64,000 nt of DNA from Mycobacterium bourgelatii (GTDB lineage Bacteria > Actinomycetota > Actinomycetes > Mycobacteriales > Mycobacteriaceae), in contig NZ_BLKZ01000001.1 of assembly GCF_010723575.1 (NCBI RefSeq), forward strand, positions 3,348,001 through 3,412,000, read 5' to 3'. Positions 1-9,028 of the stretch are shown here, piece by piece; the first letter of the stretch is position 1, and the number at the start of each line of letters is the position of its first letter. The notes under the pieces were generated by a model. The model ran no database searches, was not told the origin of the DNA, and worked only from the letters and a program-made list of their open reading frames with translations. Made by a program: the position numbers and the translations under genes.

Positions 1-1
1 G

Positions 2-1531
2 GTCGCGACGTTATTCGCCGGGTTCGGCAACGAGTATCAAGCGCTCAACACGCAGGTCGGCGCCTTTCATCGGCAGTTCCTGTTGACACTGAACTCGGCC
101 GCCGGCGCGTATGCCTCCGCCGAAGCGGCGGCGGCGGTACCGCTGCTGGACGAAGTCTTGGGTGTCATCAACGCGCCGACTCAATTGCTGCTGGGGCGTC
201 CGCTGATCGGCGACGGAGCGCCTGGCACCGAAGCCAGTCCTAACGGCGGTGCCGGCGGCCTGCTGATAGGCAACGGCGGAGCCGGATATTCCTCGACGAC
301 ACCTGGCGTAGGCGGCGGTGCCGGCGGCGCCGCAGGGTTGATCGGTAACGGCGGCGCCGGGGGTGTCGGCGGGGCGGACGCCGCTGGTGGGGCCGGCGGG
401 GCGGGCGGATGGCTCATCGGCAACGGCGGCTGGGGCGGCACCGGCGGCATATCGACCACTCTTGATAATGGTGGGGCCGGAGGGGCCGGAGGCAGGGCTT
501 ACCTGCTGGGGACCGGTGGAAACGGCGGGGCCGGCGGCCTCGGCACGTCGGGGGAGCTTGGCACGGGCGGCGTCGGCGGCAGTGCCGGCCTGCTGTGGGG
601 TGGCACCGGCTTCAGCGGACCTGGCCTAGACGGCCGAACGGTCCCGATGTCACTGGTCGCGGGCACCGAGCCCGTCGTGCAACTGTCGGTCAATGGTGGA
701 AACTATGCGCCGATTCTGGTCGACACCGGATCCGAGGGCCTCGTCGTCCAGATGAAAGACATCGGCGGTCTACCGGGATTGCTGAAGATGGGCATCCCGA
801 CCGGCGGCGTCAGCGTCAGTGCCTACAGCGGCGGATTGACCTACCTCTTCGCCTCCTACCCGACAACGGTGGACTTCGGCAATGGCATCGTCGCCGGACC
901 CACGAACGTCAACGTCGTGCTCCTCTCGATCCCGACGTCTCCGTTCGCGATGGGCGCATATATCCGAAACTTCTTGCAGAACCCGTTTGTCACCCCGTTC
1001 GACGCTTACTTCGAGACGGCTGGCGTGGACGGGGTTCTGGGCTTGGGGCCCAACGCCGTCGGCCCGGGTCCCAGCATCCCGACGCAGGCGTTGCCGGGCG
1101 ACCTCAGCGCCGGCGCGCTCATCGACATACCGGGCGGCAGGCTGTGGTTCGGCCCGAACCCGCTGCCCAACCCGGCCGACAACATATCGATCGTTGGATC
1201 GCCAATTGCCAACCTCTGGGTGAAAGTTGGCGTCGCCGGAGCACCGCAGCAGGTCCCGTCCATCATCGACTCCGGGGGCGTGCAGGGCACCATCCCTTCA
1301 TCCGTCATCGGCTCCGGAACGCTGCCCCCGAACACTTGGATTTATGTCTATGCGGATCAAGCGATGACCCAGCCGCTGTATTCGTTCAACACGAACAACT
1401 ACAAGCCGACGGTGATTACCTCGGGCCTGATGAACACCGGCTTCCTGCCGTTCTGGTACCAGCCCGTCTACATCGACTACAACCCCGCTGGCGTCGGGAC
1501 CACAATCTTCGATAAGCCGTGGCCGCCCTGA
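2..1531 (+). CDS. PE-PGRS protein with pepsin-like aspartic protease domain (5' end outside window)
   Basis: The frame is open from base 2, so the N-terminus lies outside the window. The first ~55 visible residues (VATLFAGFGNEYQALN...) look like the second half of a PE domain, followed by a GRPLIGDG linker and a short Gly-Gly-Ala/Asn PGRS tract (about bases 220-620). The remainder is a retroviral/pepsin-like aspartic protease: DTGS (bases 721-732) and DSGG (about 1270-1281) are the two catalytic Asp motifs. The architecture matches the PE_PGRS35/PE_PGRS16-type surface proteases of M. tuberculosis, which are exported by ESX-5 type VII secretion and can process PE_PGRS proteins. Substrate is unknown. 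Family call is firm; the individual orthologue is not assigned. Confidence 0.9.
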   Translation, partial: VATLFAGFGNEYQALNTQVGAFHRQFLLTLNSAAGAYASAEAAAAVPLLDEVLGVINAPTQLLLGRPLIGDGAPGTEASPNGGAGGLLIGNGGAGYSSTTPGVGGGAGGAAGLIGNGGAGGVGGADAAGGAGGAGGWLIGNGGWGGTGGISTTLDNGGAGGAGGRAYLLGTGGNGGAGGLGTSGELGTGGVGGSAGLLWGGTGFSGPGLDGRTVPMSLVAGTEPVVQLSVNGGNYAPILVDTGSEGLVVQMKDIGGLPGLLKMGIPTGGVSVSAYSGGLTYLFASYPTTVDFGNGIVAGPTNVNVVLLSIPTSPFAMGAYIRNFLQNPFVTPFDAYFETAGVDGVLGLGPNAVGPGPSIPTQALPGDLSAGALIDIPGGRLWFGPNPLPNPADNISIVGSPIANLWVKVGVAGAPQQVPSIIDSGGVQGTIPSSVIGSGTLPPNTWIYVYADQAMTQPLYSFNTNNYKPTVITSGLMNTGFLPFWYQPVYIDYNPAGVGTTIFDKPWPP

Positions 1532-1608
1532 GTGTGAATCCCACGACATGACACGCCGATTCAGCGTCGCCTGATTCACGCTCGAGGGGCAGGTCACGCC
1601 CGTTCGGA

Positions 1609-1631
1609 CTGCAAAGTTTGCAGAACGTGCA
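1609..1631. promoter_or_regulatory. Operator-like palindrome upstream of tetR
   Basis: CTGCAAAGTTTGCAG (1609-1623) is a perfect 7-1-7 inverted repeat ending 11 bases before the TetR start. It overlaps TTTGCAGAACGTGCA (1617-1631), which recurs with 4 changes as TCTGCAAAAACTGCA at 2286-2300 upstream of mmpS. Shared sites at the regulator and its neighbour suggest autoregulation and control of the exporter. This is inference from motif and position. Confidence 0.5.
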
Positions 1632-1634
1632 ATT

Positions 1635-2252
1635 ATGGTGGGCATGGCGAATCAGTTGGGCCTCCGCGAGCGACGGCGCCGCCAAACCAGCGCGGACATC
1701 CGTGGAGCAGCGGTGGAACTGGCGCAAGCGCGCGGCTGGGACAAGGTGACCATCGAGGAAATCTGCGCCCGAGCCGGTATCTCTGCCCGTACGTTCTTCA
1801 ACTACTTCCCCAACAAGGAAGCAGCAATTGCCTACGGCCCTTCCGATCTCCCACCGGAGTTGGCAGACGAGTTCATCGCCGCCGGGCCCGCCCCGTATCC
1901 GGTGGTCCTGGCCGAACTGATCACGCTGGCAGCGCACCACCTGCGCGACATGCCACCGGAACGCGAACAAGCCGTGTGCATGCTGGACCTGGCCAAGACG
2001 ACCCCGGCGGTGCTGGCGGCGTTCCTCGCCGACCTGGAGCGATTCCAGTCCCAGCTGACCGACATCGTCGCTCGACGCCAAGGCATGAGCCCCGACGATG
2101 AAATACCGGCACTGATATCGGCTTTGGCGCTGACGGCCGTGCGTTCGGGCATCGAGCGCTGGTCCAAGAGCGACCCCACCGACACCGACGACACGCCGAT
2201 GCCCTACGTCGAGCGCGCCGCCGCACTGGTCAACAGCATCTTCACGCGGTAA
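1635..2252 (+). CDS. TetR-family transcriptional regulator
   Basis: 205-aa protein with a typical N-terminal TetR helix-turn-helix (VTIEEICARAGISARTFFNYF, about residues 37-57) and a C-terminal ligand domain of the kind annotated TetR_C. An in-frame ATG at 1644 (MANQLGL) is an alternative start. It precedes an mmpS-mmpL pair on the same strand, and operator-like TGCA-rich palindromes lie both before this gene and in the 250-bp gap before mmpS. The simplest reading is a local repressor of the exporter. The inducer is unknown. Confidence 0.85.
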   Translation: MVGMANQLGLRERRRRQTSADIRGAAVELAQARGWDKVTIEEICARAGISARTFFNYFPNKEAAIAYGPSDLPPELADEFIAAGPAPYPVVLAELITLAAHHLRDMPPEREQAVCMLDLAKTTPAVLAAFLADLERFQSQLTDIVARRQGMSPDDEIPALISALALTAVRSGIERWSKSDPTDTDDTPMPYVERAAALVNSIFTR

Positions 2253-2277
2253 TTGACGTGACCGCCAACACATAAAC

Positions 2278-2300
2278 TTGCATACTCTGCAAAAACTGCA
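2278..2300. promoter_or_regulatory. Operator-like site between tetR and mmpS
   Basis: TTGCA-TACTC-TGCAA (2278-2292) is an inverted repeat and overlaps TCTGCAAAAACTGCA (2286-2300), the second copy of the motif found before tetR. A further inverted repeat, ATTAC-CGCT-GTAAT, is at 2428-2441. The rest of the 250-bp gap holds no gene I can support. Confidence 0.45.
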
Positions 2301-2502
2301 CATGATGTATCGTGACCTTTTGGTGACGTTCTGGTGCGGTCGCTCATCGCGGAGTGCGCCGTAGCCGGCGCCAGCGGTCGCGGACCATGCCCGGCCATGC
2401 CTGGGGCCTGATCGACCATCAATACGCATTACCGCTGTAATCCGTTGCAGCACCGTATATCTCGTGAATCACGCGCAGGGACGGGAAAGGAAATCGCCAC
2501 GC

Positions 2503-2937
2503 ATGGGGATATCCAAGATCGTGCGCAACGCGTGGTTGCCGCTGTTGATCGTGGCGGTCCTCGCAGTCGGAGGATTCGCCGTGACACGGGTCAAGTCCTT
2601 CTTCATCGCCGAGCAATCCGCCTCGGTGGGCGGTACGAAGGTCGATGACTCCAAGCCATTCAAGCCCAAGGTCGTCAAGTACGAGATCTTCGGCGCGGCG
2701 AGCCACGCCAACGTGAACTACCTGGATCTCAACGCCGAGCCCCAGCGGTTGGATAACGCGCCGCTGCCGTGGACTTTGGTCCTCACCACGACCGCGCCTT
2801 CGGTCTTCCCGACCATCTCGGCGCAAAGCGACGGCGATTACCTCGGTTGCCGGATCACGGTGGACGACGAGATCAAGGACGAGAGGATTGCCAACGGCGT
2901 GCACGCCCTGACCTCCTGCTTGGTGAAATCCGCATGA
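2503..2937 (+). CDS. MmpS-family membrane protein, partner of MmpL
   Basis: 144-aa MmpS protein: one N-terminal transmembrane helix (NAWLPLLIVAVLAVGGFAV, residues ~8-26), then a periplasmic domain with the family segment around VVKYEIFG and the C-terminal DYLGCRITVDDEIK...C pattern. The start at 2503 follows a GAAAGGAAA ribosome site at 2485-2493; an upstream GTG at 2464 is in frame but less likely. The stop overlaps the mmpL start (ATGA). MmpS proteins assist cognate MmpL transporters in siderophore or lipid export and drug efflux; the cargo here cannot be told from sequence. Confidence 0.88.
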   Translation: MGISKIVRNAWLPLLIVAVLAVGGFAVTRVKSFFIAEQSASVGGTKVDDSKPFKPKVVKYEIFGAASHANVNYLDLNAEPQRLDNAPLPWTLVLTTTAPSVFPTISAQSDGDYLGCRITVDDEIKDERIANGVHALTSCLVKSA

Positions 2938-5861
2938 GTACCACCTCTGAAGACGTGCGAGCCGACGACGCTCGGACCGACGCCATTCCCGTCGCCAAAC
3001 ACGCAGCCCGGCCGTTCATTCCGCGGTTCATTCGCACCTTCGCCGTACCCGTCATCCTGGCCTGGATTGCGCTAATCGCCGTCCTGAACACGGTCGTGCC
3101 GCAGTTGGACGAGGTCGGGAAGATGGTCTCGGTCTCGATGAGCCCGGACGACGCACAATCGGTGATCGCGACCAAGCGCGTCGGCCAAGTTTTCCAGGAA
3201 TACTCGTCCAACAGCTCGGTGATGATCGTGCTGGAAGGCGAGAATCAGCTGGGCGCCGAGGCCCACGCCTATTACGACCAGATCGTCAGGAAGCTCGAGG
3301 CCGATCCGGAACACGTTGAGCACGTTCAGGATTTCTGGAGCGATCCGCTTACCGGAGCCGGCGTGCAGAGCAACGACGGCAAGGCCGCCTACGTCCAGGT
3401 CTATCTCGTCGGCAACCTCGGTGAGACGAAAGCCAACGACTCGGTCGAGGCCGTCCAAGCCATCGTGGAAAGCGTCAAGGCACCCAACGGGGTCAAGGCC
3501 TACGTCACCGGACCTTCCGCACTAGAGGCAGACCAACACATCGCCGGCGACCGCAGCCTCCAAGTGATCACGGCCACGACGTTCCTCGTGATCATCGCGA
3601 TGCTGCTGATGGTCTACCGCTCGATCATCACGGTGCTGATCACGCTGGCGATGGTGGTCTTGGAGTTGGCCGCCGCCCGGGGTGGTGTCGCATTCTTGGG
3701 CTACCACCGGATCATTGGGCTCTCCACGTTCGCGTGCAACCTGCTGGTCACCTTGGCAATCGCCGCCGCCACCGACTACGCAATCTTCCTGATCGGCCGA
3801 TACCAGGAAGCCAGGGCCAACGGCGAATCGCGAGAAGACGCGTACTACACCATGTTCCACGGCACCGCCCACGTGGTGCTCGGATCCGGCATGACCATCG
3901 CCGGCGCCACCTTCTGCCTGCACTTCACCAACCTGCCGTACTTCCAGACGCTGGGCATCCCGCTCGCCATCGGCATGGTGGTCGTGGTTTTCGCGGCGCT
4001 GACGTTGGGTCCTGCGGTCATTTCGGTGGCATCGCGTTTCCGCCAGATCCTCGAGCCCAAGCGGGCCCAGCGGATTCGCGGCTGGCGCAAGGTCGGCGCA
4101 CTGGTCGTGCGGTGGCCGGGACCGGTGCTGGTCCTGACGATCGGCATCGTGCTGGTCGGCCTGCTCACCCTGCCCGGCTACCGGACCAACTACAACGACC
4201 GCAACTACCTGCCCGCGGATCTACCGGCCAACGCCGGTTACGCGGCCGCGGATCGGCACTTCTCGAAGGCCCGCATGAACCCCGAGTTGCTGATGATCGA
4301 AAGTGACCACGATCTGCGCAATTCCGCTGACTTCCTGGTCATCGACAAGATCGCCAAGTCGATCTTCCGGGTGCCCGGCATCAGCCGCGTCCAGGCCATC
4401 ACCCGACCGCAGGGCACGCCGATCGAGCACACCTCGATCCCCTTCCAGATCAGCATGCAAGGCGTCAGCCAGCAGATGACGCAGAAGTACCAGGAAGACC
4501 AGATCGCGGACATGCTGCGTCAGTCCGAGGAAATGCAGACGACCATCGACAGCATGATCGAGATGCAGGACATCACCGCTCAGATGACCAACGACATGCA
4601 CATCATGGTCGGCAAGATGCACGCGATGACGATGGACGTCGCCGAATTGCGCAACCACATGGCCGATTTCGAAGACTTCTTCCGTCCGATCCGGGCCTAC
4701 TTCTACTGGGAGAAGCACTGCTTCGACATCCCGGTGTGCTGGTCTTTGCGTTCGGTCTTCGACGCGCTCGACGGCGTCGACATCATGACCGACGACATCC
4801 AGAGCCTGATGCCCGTGATGGATCATCTCGACACGCTGATGCCGCGGCTGAATGCGCTGATGCCCGAGATGATCCAGAACATGAAGAACATGAAAACCAT
4901 GATGCTGACCATGTATTCGACCCAGAAGGGTCTGCTGGAACAGCAACAGCGGGCGCAGCAAGACTCGGCCGCCATGGGTAAAGCGTTCGACGCATCCAAG
5001 AACGACGACTCGTTCTACCTGCCGCCGGAGACGTTCGACAACCCCGAGTTCAAACGGGGCATGAAGAACTTCATCTCCCCCGACGGCCACGCCGTGCGCT
5101 TTATCATCAGCCACGACGGCGATCCGATGACGCCGGAAGGCATTTCGCACATCGCCGCGATCAAGAAGGCCGCCTATGAGGCCCTTAAGGGCACGCCCAT
5201 GGAGGGCTCGAACATCTACCTCGGCGGCACTGCGGCGACCTTCAAGGACATGCAGGAAGGCAGCAACTACGACCTTCTGATCGCCGGAATCGCTTCCATG
5301 TGCTTGATTTTCATCATCATGCTGATCATCACGCGAAGCGTGGTGGCATCGGCGGTCATCGTGGGCACCGTGTTGATTTCCCTGGGTGCATCTTTCGGGC
5401 TTTCGGTGCTCATCTGGCAGCACCTCATCGGCATCGAACTGCATTGGATGGTGCTCGCGATGTCGGTCATCATCCTGCTTGCCGTGGGCGCCGACTACAA
5501 CCTGCTTCTGGTGTCCCGATTCAAGGAAGAGATCCACGCCGGCCTGAACACCGGCATCATTCGCTCGATGGGCGGCACCGGTTCGGTGGTCACCTCGGCC
5601 GGCCTGGTCTTCGCCTTCACGATGATGACTATGGCGGTGAGCAAGTTGATCGTCATCGGCCAGGTCGGCACCACCATCGGTCTCGGTCTGCTGTTGGACA
5701 CGCTGATCGTCCGGTCGTTGATGACCCCATCCATCGCCGCGCTGCTAGGCAAATGGTTCTGGTGGCCCCAACGGGTTCGCCAGCGGCCCGTCCCGTCGCC
5801 GTGGCCCAAGCCGAGCAAGGACTCGGCCGAGGATGCCGAATTGGTGACAACCACCAGCTGA
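2934..5861 (+). CDS. MmpL-family RND transporter
   Basis: 975-aa RND transporter with two six-helix bundles separated by periplasmic domains. The proton-relay Asp-Tyr pairs are visible in both halves: D281-Y282 (TDYAIFLIGR) and D854-Y855 (ADYNLLLVSRF). Residues ~500-700 form a Met-rich helical insert (repeated DM, MIEMQ, LMPVM) like the coiled-coil extension of the MmpL4/MmpL5 group. ATGA overlap with mmpS indicates translational coupling. Likely role: export of a siderophore, lipid or drug across the inner membrane. The TetR upstream, rather than the MarR-type regulator that accompanies mmpS5-mmpL5 in M. tuberculosis, argues against simple mmpL5 orthology. Confidence 0.9.
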   Translation: MSTTSEDVRADDARTDAIPVAKHAARPFIPRFIRTFAVPVILAWIALIAVLNTVVPQLDEVGKMVSVSMSPDDAQSVIATKRVGQVFQEYSSNSSVMIVLEGENQLGAEAHAYYDQIVRKLEADPEHVEHVQDFWSDPLTGAGVQSNDGKAAYVQVYLVGNLGETKANDSVEAVQAIVESVKAPNGVKAYVTGPSALEADQHIAGDRSLQVITATTFLVIIAMLLMVYRSIITVLITLAMVVLELAAARGGVAFLGYHRIIGLSTFACNLLVTLAIAAATDYAIFLIGRYQEARANGESREDAYYTMFHGTAHVVLGSGMTIAGATFCLHFTNLPYFQTLGIPLAIGMVVVVFAALTLGPAVISVASRFRQILEPKRAQRIRGWRKVGALVVRWPGPVLVLTIGIVLVGLLTLPGYRTNYNDRNYLPADLPANAGYAAADRHFSKARMNPELLMIESDHDLRNSADFLVIDKIAKSIFRVPGISRVQAITRPQGTPIEHTSIPFQISMQGVSQQMTQKYQEDQIADMLRQSEEMQTTIDSMIEMQDITAQMTNDMHIMVGKMHAMTMDVAELRNHMADFEDFFRPIRAYFYWEKHCFDIPVCWSLRSVFDALDGVDIMTDDIQSLMPVMDHLDTLMPRLNALMPEMIQNMKNMKTMMLTMYSTQKGLLEQQQRAQQDSAAMGKAFDASKNDDSFYLPPETFDNPEFKRGMKNFISPDGHAVRFIISHDGDPMTPEGISHIAAIKKAAYEALKGTPMEGSNIYLGGTAATFKDMQEGSNYDLLIAGIASMCLIFIIMLIITRSVVASAVIVGTVLISLGASFGLSVLIWQHLIGIELHWMVLAMSVIILLAVGADYNLLLVSRFKEEIHAGLNTGIIRSMGGTGSVVTSAGLVFAFTMMTMAVSKLIVIGQVGTTIGLGLLLDTLIVRSLMTPSIAALLGKWFWWPQRVRQRPVPSPWPKPSKDSAEDAELVTTTS

Positions 5862-5873
5862 GCCCAGCCGAAC

Positions 5874-5893
5874 GGCACCTGCGACCAGGTGCC
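5874..5893 (+). terminator. Hairpin after mmpL
   Basis: GGCACCT-GCGACC-AGGTGCC is a perfect 7-bp stem with a 6-base loop starting 13 bases after the mmpL stop. It has no U-tract, as is common in mycobacteria. Plausible terminator or mRNA 3'-end stabiliser. Confidence 0.45.
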
Positions 5894-6121
5894 GGAGGTT
5901 AGCCACCAGTCGTCGCGTTGGACGCCGACGGCACCTCCCCTCCCCTAACGCACGGGTCACTCCGCGGCCTTGACCGGCCGCCGGCCCCGTGCCCGCTTCC
6001 CCGGCTAGGGAGGCACATGACCCTCCGGGTCCCGTGTCTAACGGCCCAGCGGCGCCCGTCTCTTGAGCGAACCCGCAGTTCAAGGGGTGTTCCTACGGCC
6101 AAGGCGAGTCAGCCGCACATG

Positions 6122-6178
6122 TATCGCATACGTTTAGGTATAAGATGCTTGACTGTATAGGATACGTTTATGTAGCAT
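6122..6178 (+). promoter_or_regulatory. AT-rich direct repeats and promoter upstream of the CdaR-type regulator
   Basis: TATCGCATACGTTTA (6122-6136) and TATAGGATACGTTTA (6156-6170) are 15-mers with 13 identities, spaced 34 bp start to start, in an AT-rich patch unlike the GC-rich surroundings. TTGACT at 6149-6154 and TAGCAT at 6173-6178, 18 bp apart, form a reasonable sigma-A promoter, so the second repeat lies between -35 and -10. The 5894-6121 part of the gap shows nothing else I can support. Confidence 0.45.
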
Positions 6179-6262
6179 TCTGGTTACTTGCTCCACCAGC
6201 GCTCAGACCCCACATCACCCGCAACAGCCCGCCAAACCGGCTCAACAGCATGCGAGATTCCG

Positions 6263-7558
6263 ATGAAGCTGCGTACCCGCACCGCACCCGCAACCGAATG
6301 GCCGCCCATGGCAGATAGCCAGCTGACTCCGCGGATTCGTGAACTGATCCGCCAGGGAGCGTGGATGGCTCTCAACCCCAGCCCGGAGTGGCTGGAAGAG
6401 CTCGACCAGGCCACGGTGGTCACCGATCCCACCATCATCGAAAACCCCGCTCTGGCCCAATCGGTCAGCTTGTCCAACCGCACGACTCTGATCCATTTCG
6501 CGACCGCTCACCTGCGTGCTCCGGGCGCGCCGGTGGCCCCCTACCTCGGCCCCGAACCGCTGCGCATGGCGCGGATCCTGGCACGCCGCGACGTCGGTAT
6601 CACCGCGTTCGACATCTATCGCGTCGGCCAGAACCTTGCCCTGCAACGTTGGACGAATATCGTTTTCGAGCTCACCTCTGACCCGGACGAGTTGCGCGAA
6701 CTCCTCACCGTGATGGCGCAGTCGGCCAGCGATTTCGTCGACGCCACGCTCGTCGGAATCAGCCGGCAGATGCAGCTGGAACACCACGAGCTGGCCCAGG
6801 GCGTGCTGGTCGAACGCCGCAAAATCGTCGAGCTCATCCTCGACGGTGACTCGATGCACCACAGCCGCGCCGAAGCGCGCCTCGGTTATGCCCTCAGTGG
6901 ACGACACACCGCCGCCGTCATCTGGTGCGATCAGTACGAGGACGAGTACCACCTGCTGGACAGGATGGCCGAGGAACTCAGCCAGGCCGTCGGGTGCCCG
7001 CGCTCACTGATTGTGACGTCCAGCCCGGCAGCTCGCTGGGTGTGGATGAAGGACGCCGGTCCCTTCGAAGCCGACAGGATCCGCGACTTAGTCGAAAAGA
7101 CGCCCGGCCTGCGGATCGCCCTTGGCGAAACCGCGCAGGGTATCGAGGGCTTCCGCCGCAGCCACTTTGATGCGCTCGCAACCCAGCAGATGATGGTGCG
7201 GCTGCAGTCGCGACAGCAGGTCGCATTTTCCGACGACGTCCACATGATCGCCCTCTTGACCCAAAGGCCGGATCGGTCAGACGAATTCATCGAAAAGACG
7301 CTGGGCGCTTTCGCTTCGGCGAGCGACGTACTGCGCAATACGCTGCTGACCTACATCAACGAGCAGTGCAACGCCGCGCGCGCTTCCCAGCAGCTCTACA
7401 TCCATCGCAACACCTTGTTGAGCCGTCTGGACGCCGCGCAACGGCTTCTTCCTCGGCCGTTGGAGCGCAACACCGTTCGTATCGCCGTCGCGCTCGAAGC
7501 ACTGAAATGGCACGGCCCGCGCACTCAAGTGCCGCCCAGCGAGAGCAGTATGGCGTAG
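6263..7558 (+). CDS. CdaR/PucR-type transcriptional regulator
   Basis: About 431 aa. The C-terminus carries the PucR/CdaR helix-turn-helix (QQLYIHRNTLLSRLDAAQRLL, then RIAVALEALKWHG), the central region resembles the GGDEF-like domain of these regulators, and the N-terminus resembles the RsbRD-like sensor found in mycobacterial members. Candidate starts are ATG 6263 and ATG 6308 (MADSQLTPRI); an upstream TTG at 6188 is less likely. It sits directly before the glycosyltransferase operon on the same strand, 200 bp away, and could regulate it, but no direct evidence exists. Confidence 0.8.
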   Translation: MKLRTRTAPATEWPPMADSQLTPRIRELIRQGAWMALNPSPEWLEELDQATVVTDPTIIENPALAQSVSLSNRTTLIHFATAHLRAPGAPVAPYLGPEPLRMARILARRDVGITAFDIYRVGQNLALQRWTNIVFELTSDPDELRELLTVMAQSASDFVDATLVGISRQMQLEHHELAQGVLVERRKIVELILDGDSMHHSRAEARLGYALSGRHTAAVIWCDQYEDEYHLLDRMAEELSQAVGCPRSLIVTSSPAARWVWMKDAGPFEADRIRDLVEKTPGLRIALGETAQGIEGFRRSHFDALATQQMMVRLQSRQQVAFSDDVHMIALLTQRPDRSDEFIEKTLGAFASASDVLRNTLLTYINEQCNAARASQQLYIHRNTLLSRLDAAQRLLPRPLERNTVRIAVALEALKWHGPRTQVPPSESSMA

Positions 7559-7615
7559 CTCACACCGCGACCGGCACGCCCTGACGACGATCCCTCGTCC
7601 GTCGCCCACCTGCGT

Positions 7616-7658
7616 TTGAGCACGCCATACCACGTTAGATATGGTGGACAGGTGTCCA
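7616..7658 (+). promoter_or_regulatory. Promoter with overlapping palindrome before the GT4 operon
   Basis: TTGAGC (7616-7621) and TATGGT (7640-7645) are 18 bp apart and resemble -35/-10 boxes. TGGACA-GG-TGTCCA (7645-7658) is a perfect 6-2-6 palindrome placed over the expected transcription start, as expected for a repressor operator. The coding start is about 100 bp downstream. Confidence 0.4.
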
Positions 7659-7759
7659 GTTTGCGATGGGGGGCTGTAGCAGTGCTGCTAATCGCAGTGG
7701 AGTCAGGAGCGCCCCTCCGCAGCCGTTTTGCCCCCGGATAAGGCTCGGAAGGGTTAAGT

Positions 7760-9028
7760 ATGCGAATTGCCTTACTGTCCTACCGCAGTAAGACCCATTG
7801 CGGCGGACAGGGCGTCTACGTGCGCCAGCTCAGCCGCGGCTTGGTTGACCTTGGCCACGAGGTCGAGGTGTTCTCCGGACAGCCCTACCCGGAACTGCTC
7901 GACCCTCGAGTCCGGTTGACCGAGGTTCCGAGCCTGGACCTGTATCGAGAACCCGACCCTTTCCGAGTCCCGTGGCCGAGTGAGATTCGCGATTCGATCG
8001 ACTTGCTAGAGCTCGGCACCATGTGGACCGCCGGGTTCCCGGAACCCCGCACCTTCGCATTGCGGGCCGCCCGGCTGCTGGCAGACCGGGCTGCTGACTT
8101 CGACGTCGTGCACGACAACCAATGCCTGGGAACCGGCCTGCTCACCATTGCCGGCCGCGGCATGCCGGTAGTGGCCACCGTGCACCATCCCATCACCCGG
8201 GACCGCGCCCTTGACCTCGCCGCCGCACCGTGGTGGCGGAAACCCCTGGTGCACAGGTGGTACGGCTTCTCCACTATGCAGAAGAAGGTGGCGCGTCAGA
8301 TCCCTGACCTGCTGACCGTTTCGTCGTCGTCGGCAGCCGACATCGTCACCGACTTCGGCGTTTCGCCTGACCAACTCCACGTCGTGCCCCTCGGGGTCAA
8401 CACCGAGTTGTTCCAGCCGGGAACCCAGCCCCGACAGCCCGGCCGGATCATCGCGATCGCCAGCGCCGACACCCCACTCAAAGGGGTGAGCACGTTGCTG
8501 CACGCGATCGCTCGACTTCGCGTCAACCACGACCTCGAATTGCGACTGGTGGCCAAGGTAGAACCCAACGGCCCCACCGAGAAACTCATCGCCGAACTCG
8601 GCATCTCCGACATCGTCCACATCGCCAACGGGCTTTCCGATGCCGAACTGGCGGCGTTGTTCGCCTCCGCCGAAGTAGCCTGCATTCCCTCGCTCTACGA
8701 AGGGTTTTCGCTGCCTGCGGTGGAGGCGATGGCGAGCGGCACCCCCATCGTGGCCAGCCGGGTGGGCGCACTCCCCGAGGTCGTCGGCACCGACGGCGCG
8801 TGCGCCGAGTTGGTTCCTCCGGCCGACGTCGCCGCCCTGACCCACGCGCTCGGTGACCTACTCGATTCGCCGGAAAAGCGGCGCAGCCTGGGCAGCGCGG
8901 GCAGAAAGCGCGCGGTGAACGTCTTCAGCTGGGACGCCGTGGCCGCCCAGACCGTGCAGGTGTACGAACGGGCCATCGCCCGCAAGGCCACTACCGCCCG
9001 GGAAGCCGACGGGACCACCCAATGCTGA
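7760..9028 (+). CDS. Family 4 glycosyltransferase (GT-B fold)
   Basis: 422 aa with both Rossmann halves of a GT4 enzyme. The N-terminal acceptor domain has GGQGVYVRQLSRGL, and the C-terminal nucleotide-sugar domain has the E-x7-E signature in YEGFSLPAVEAMASG and the VASRVGALPEVVG loop. A GGAAGGG ribosome site at 7748-7754 supports the ATG. Its last bases overlap the next start (CAATGCTGA), so it is coupled to the methyltransferase. Retaining transfer of a sugar to a lipid, glycan or small molecule is expected; donor and acceptor are unknown. Confidence 0.88.
   Translation: MRIALLSYRSKTHCGGQGVYVRQLSRGLVDLGHEVEVFSGQPYPELLDPRVRLTEVPSLDLYREPDPFRVPWPSEIRDSIDLLELGTMWTAGFPEPRTFALRAARLLADRAADFDVVHDNQCLGTGLLTIAGRGMPVVATVHHPITRDRALDLAAAPWWRKPLVHRWYGFSTMQKKVARQIPDLLTVSSSSAADIVTDFGVSPDQLHVVPLGVNTELFQPGTQPRQPGRIIAIASADTPLKGVSTLLHAIARLRVNHDLELRLVAKVEPNGPTEKLIAELGISDIVHIANGLSDAELAALFASAEVACIPSLYEGFSLPAVEAMASGTPIVASRVGALPEVVGTDGACAELVPPADVAALTHALGDLLDSPEKRRSLGSAGRKRAVNVFSWDAVAAQTVQVYERAIARKATTAREADGTTQC

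Noticed and set aside
220..620. Repeats in the PGRS tract as a possible CRISPR or tandem repeat array
   Set aside because: They are Gly-Gly-Ala/Asn codon repeats within a coding frame; no constant repeat and unique-spacer alternation.
1533..1579. GTGAATC / GATTCAC pair as a PE-PGRS terminator
   Set aside because: Stem is short (7 bp) and the loop is 33 bases long, with no supporting features.
4221..5537. 438-codon open frame antisense to mmpL
   Set aside because: Codon-shadow of a GC-rich gene; low-complexity His/Arg/Asp composition and no homology-like motifs.
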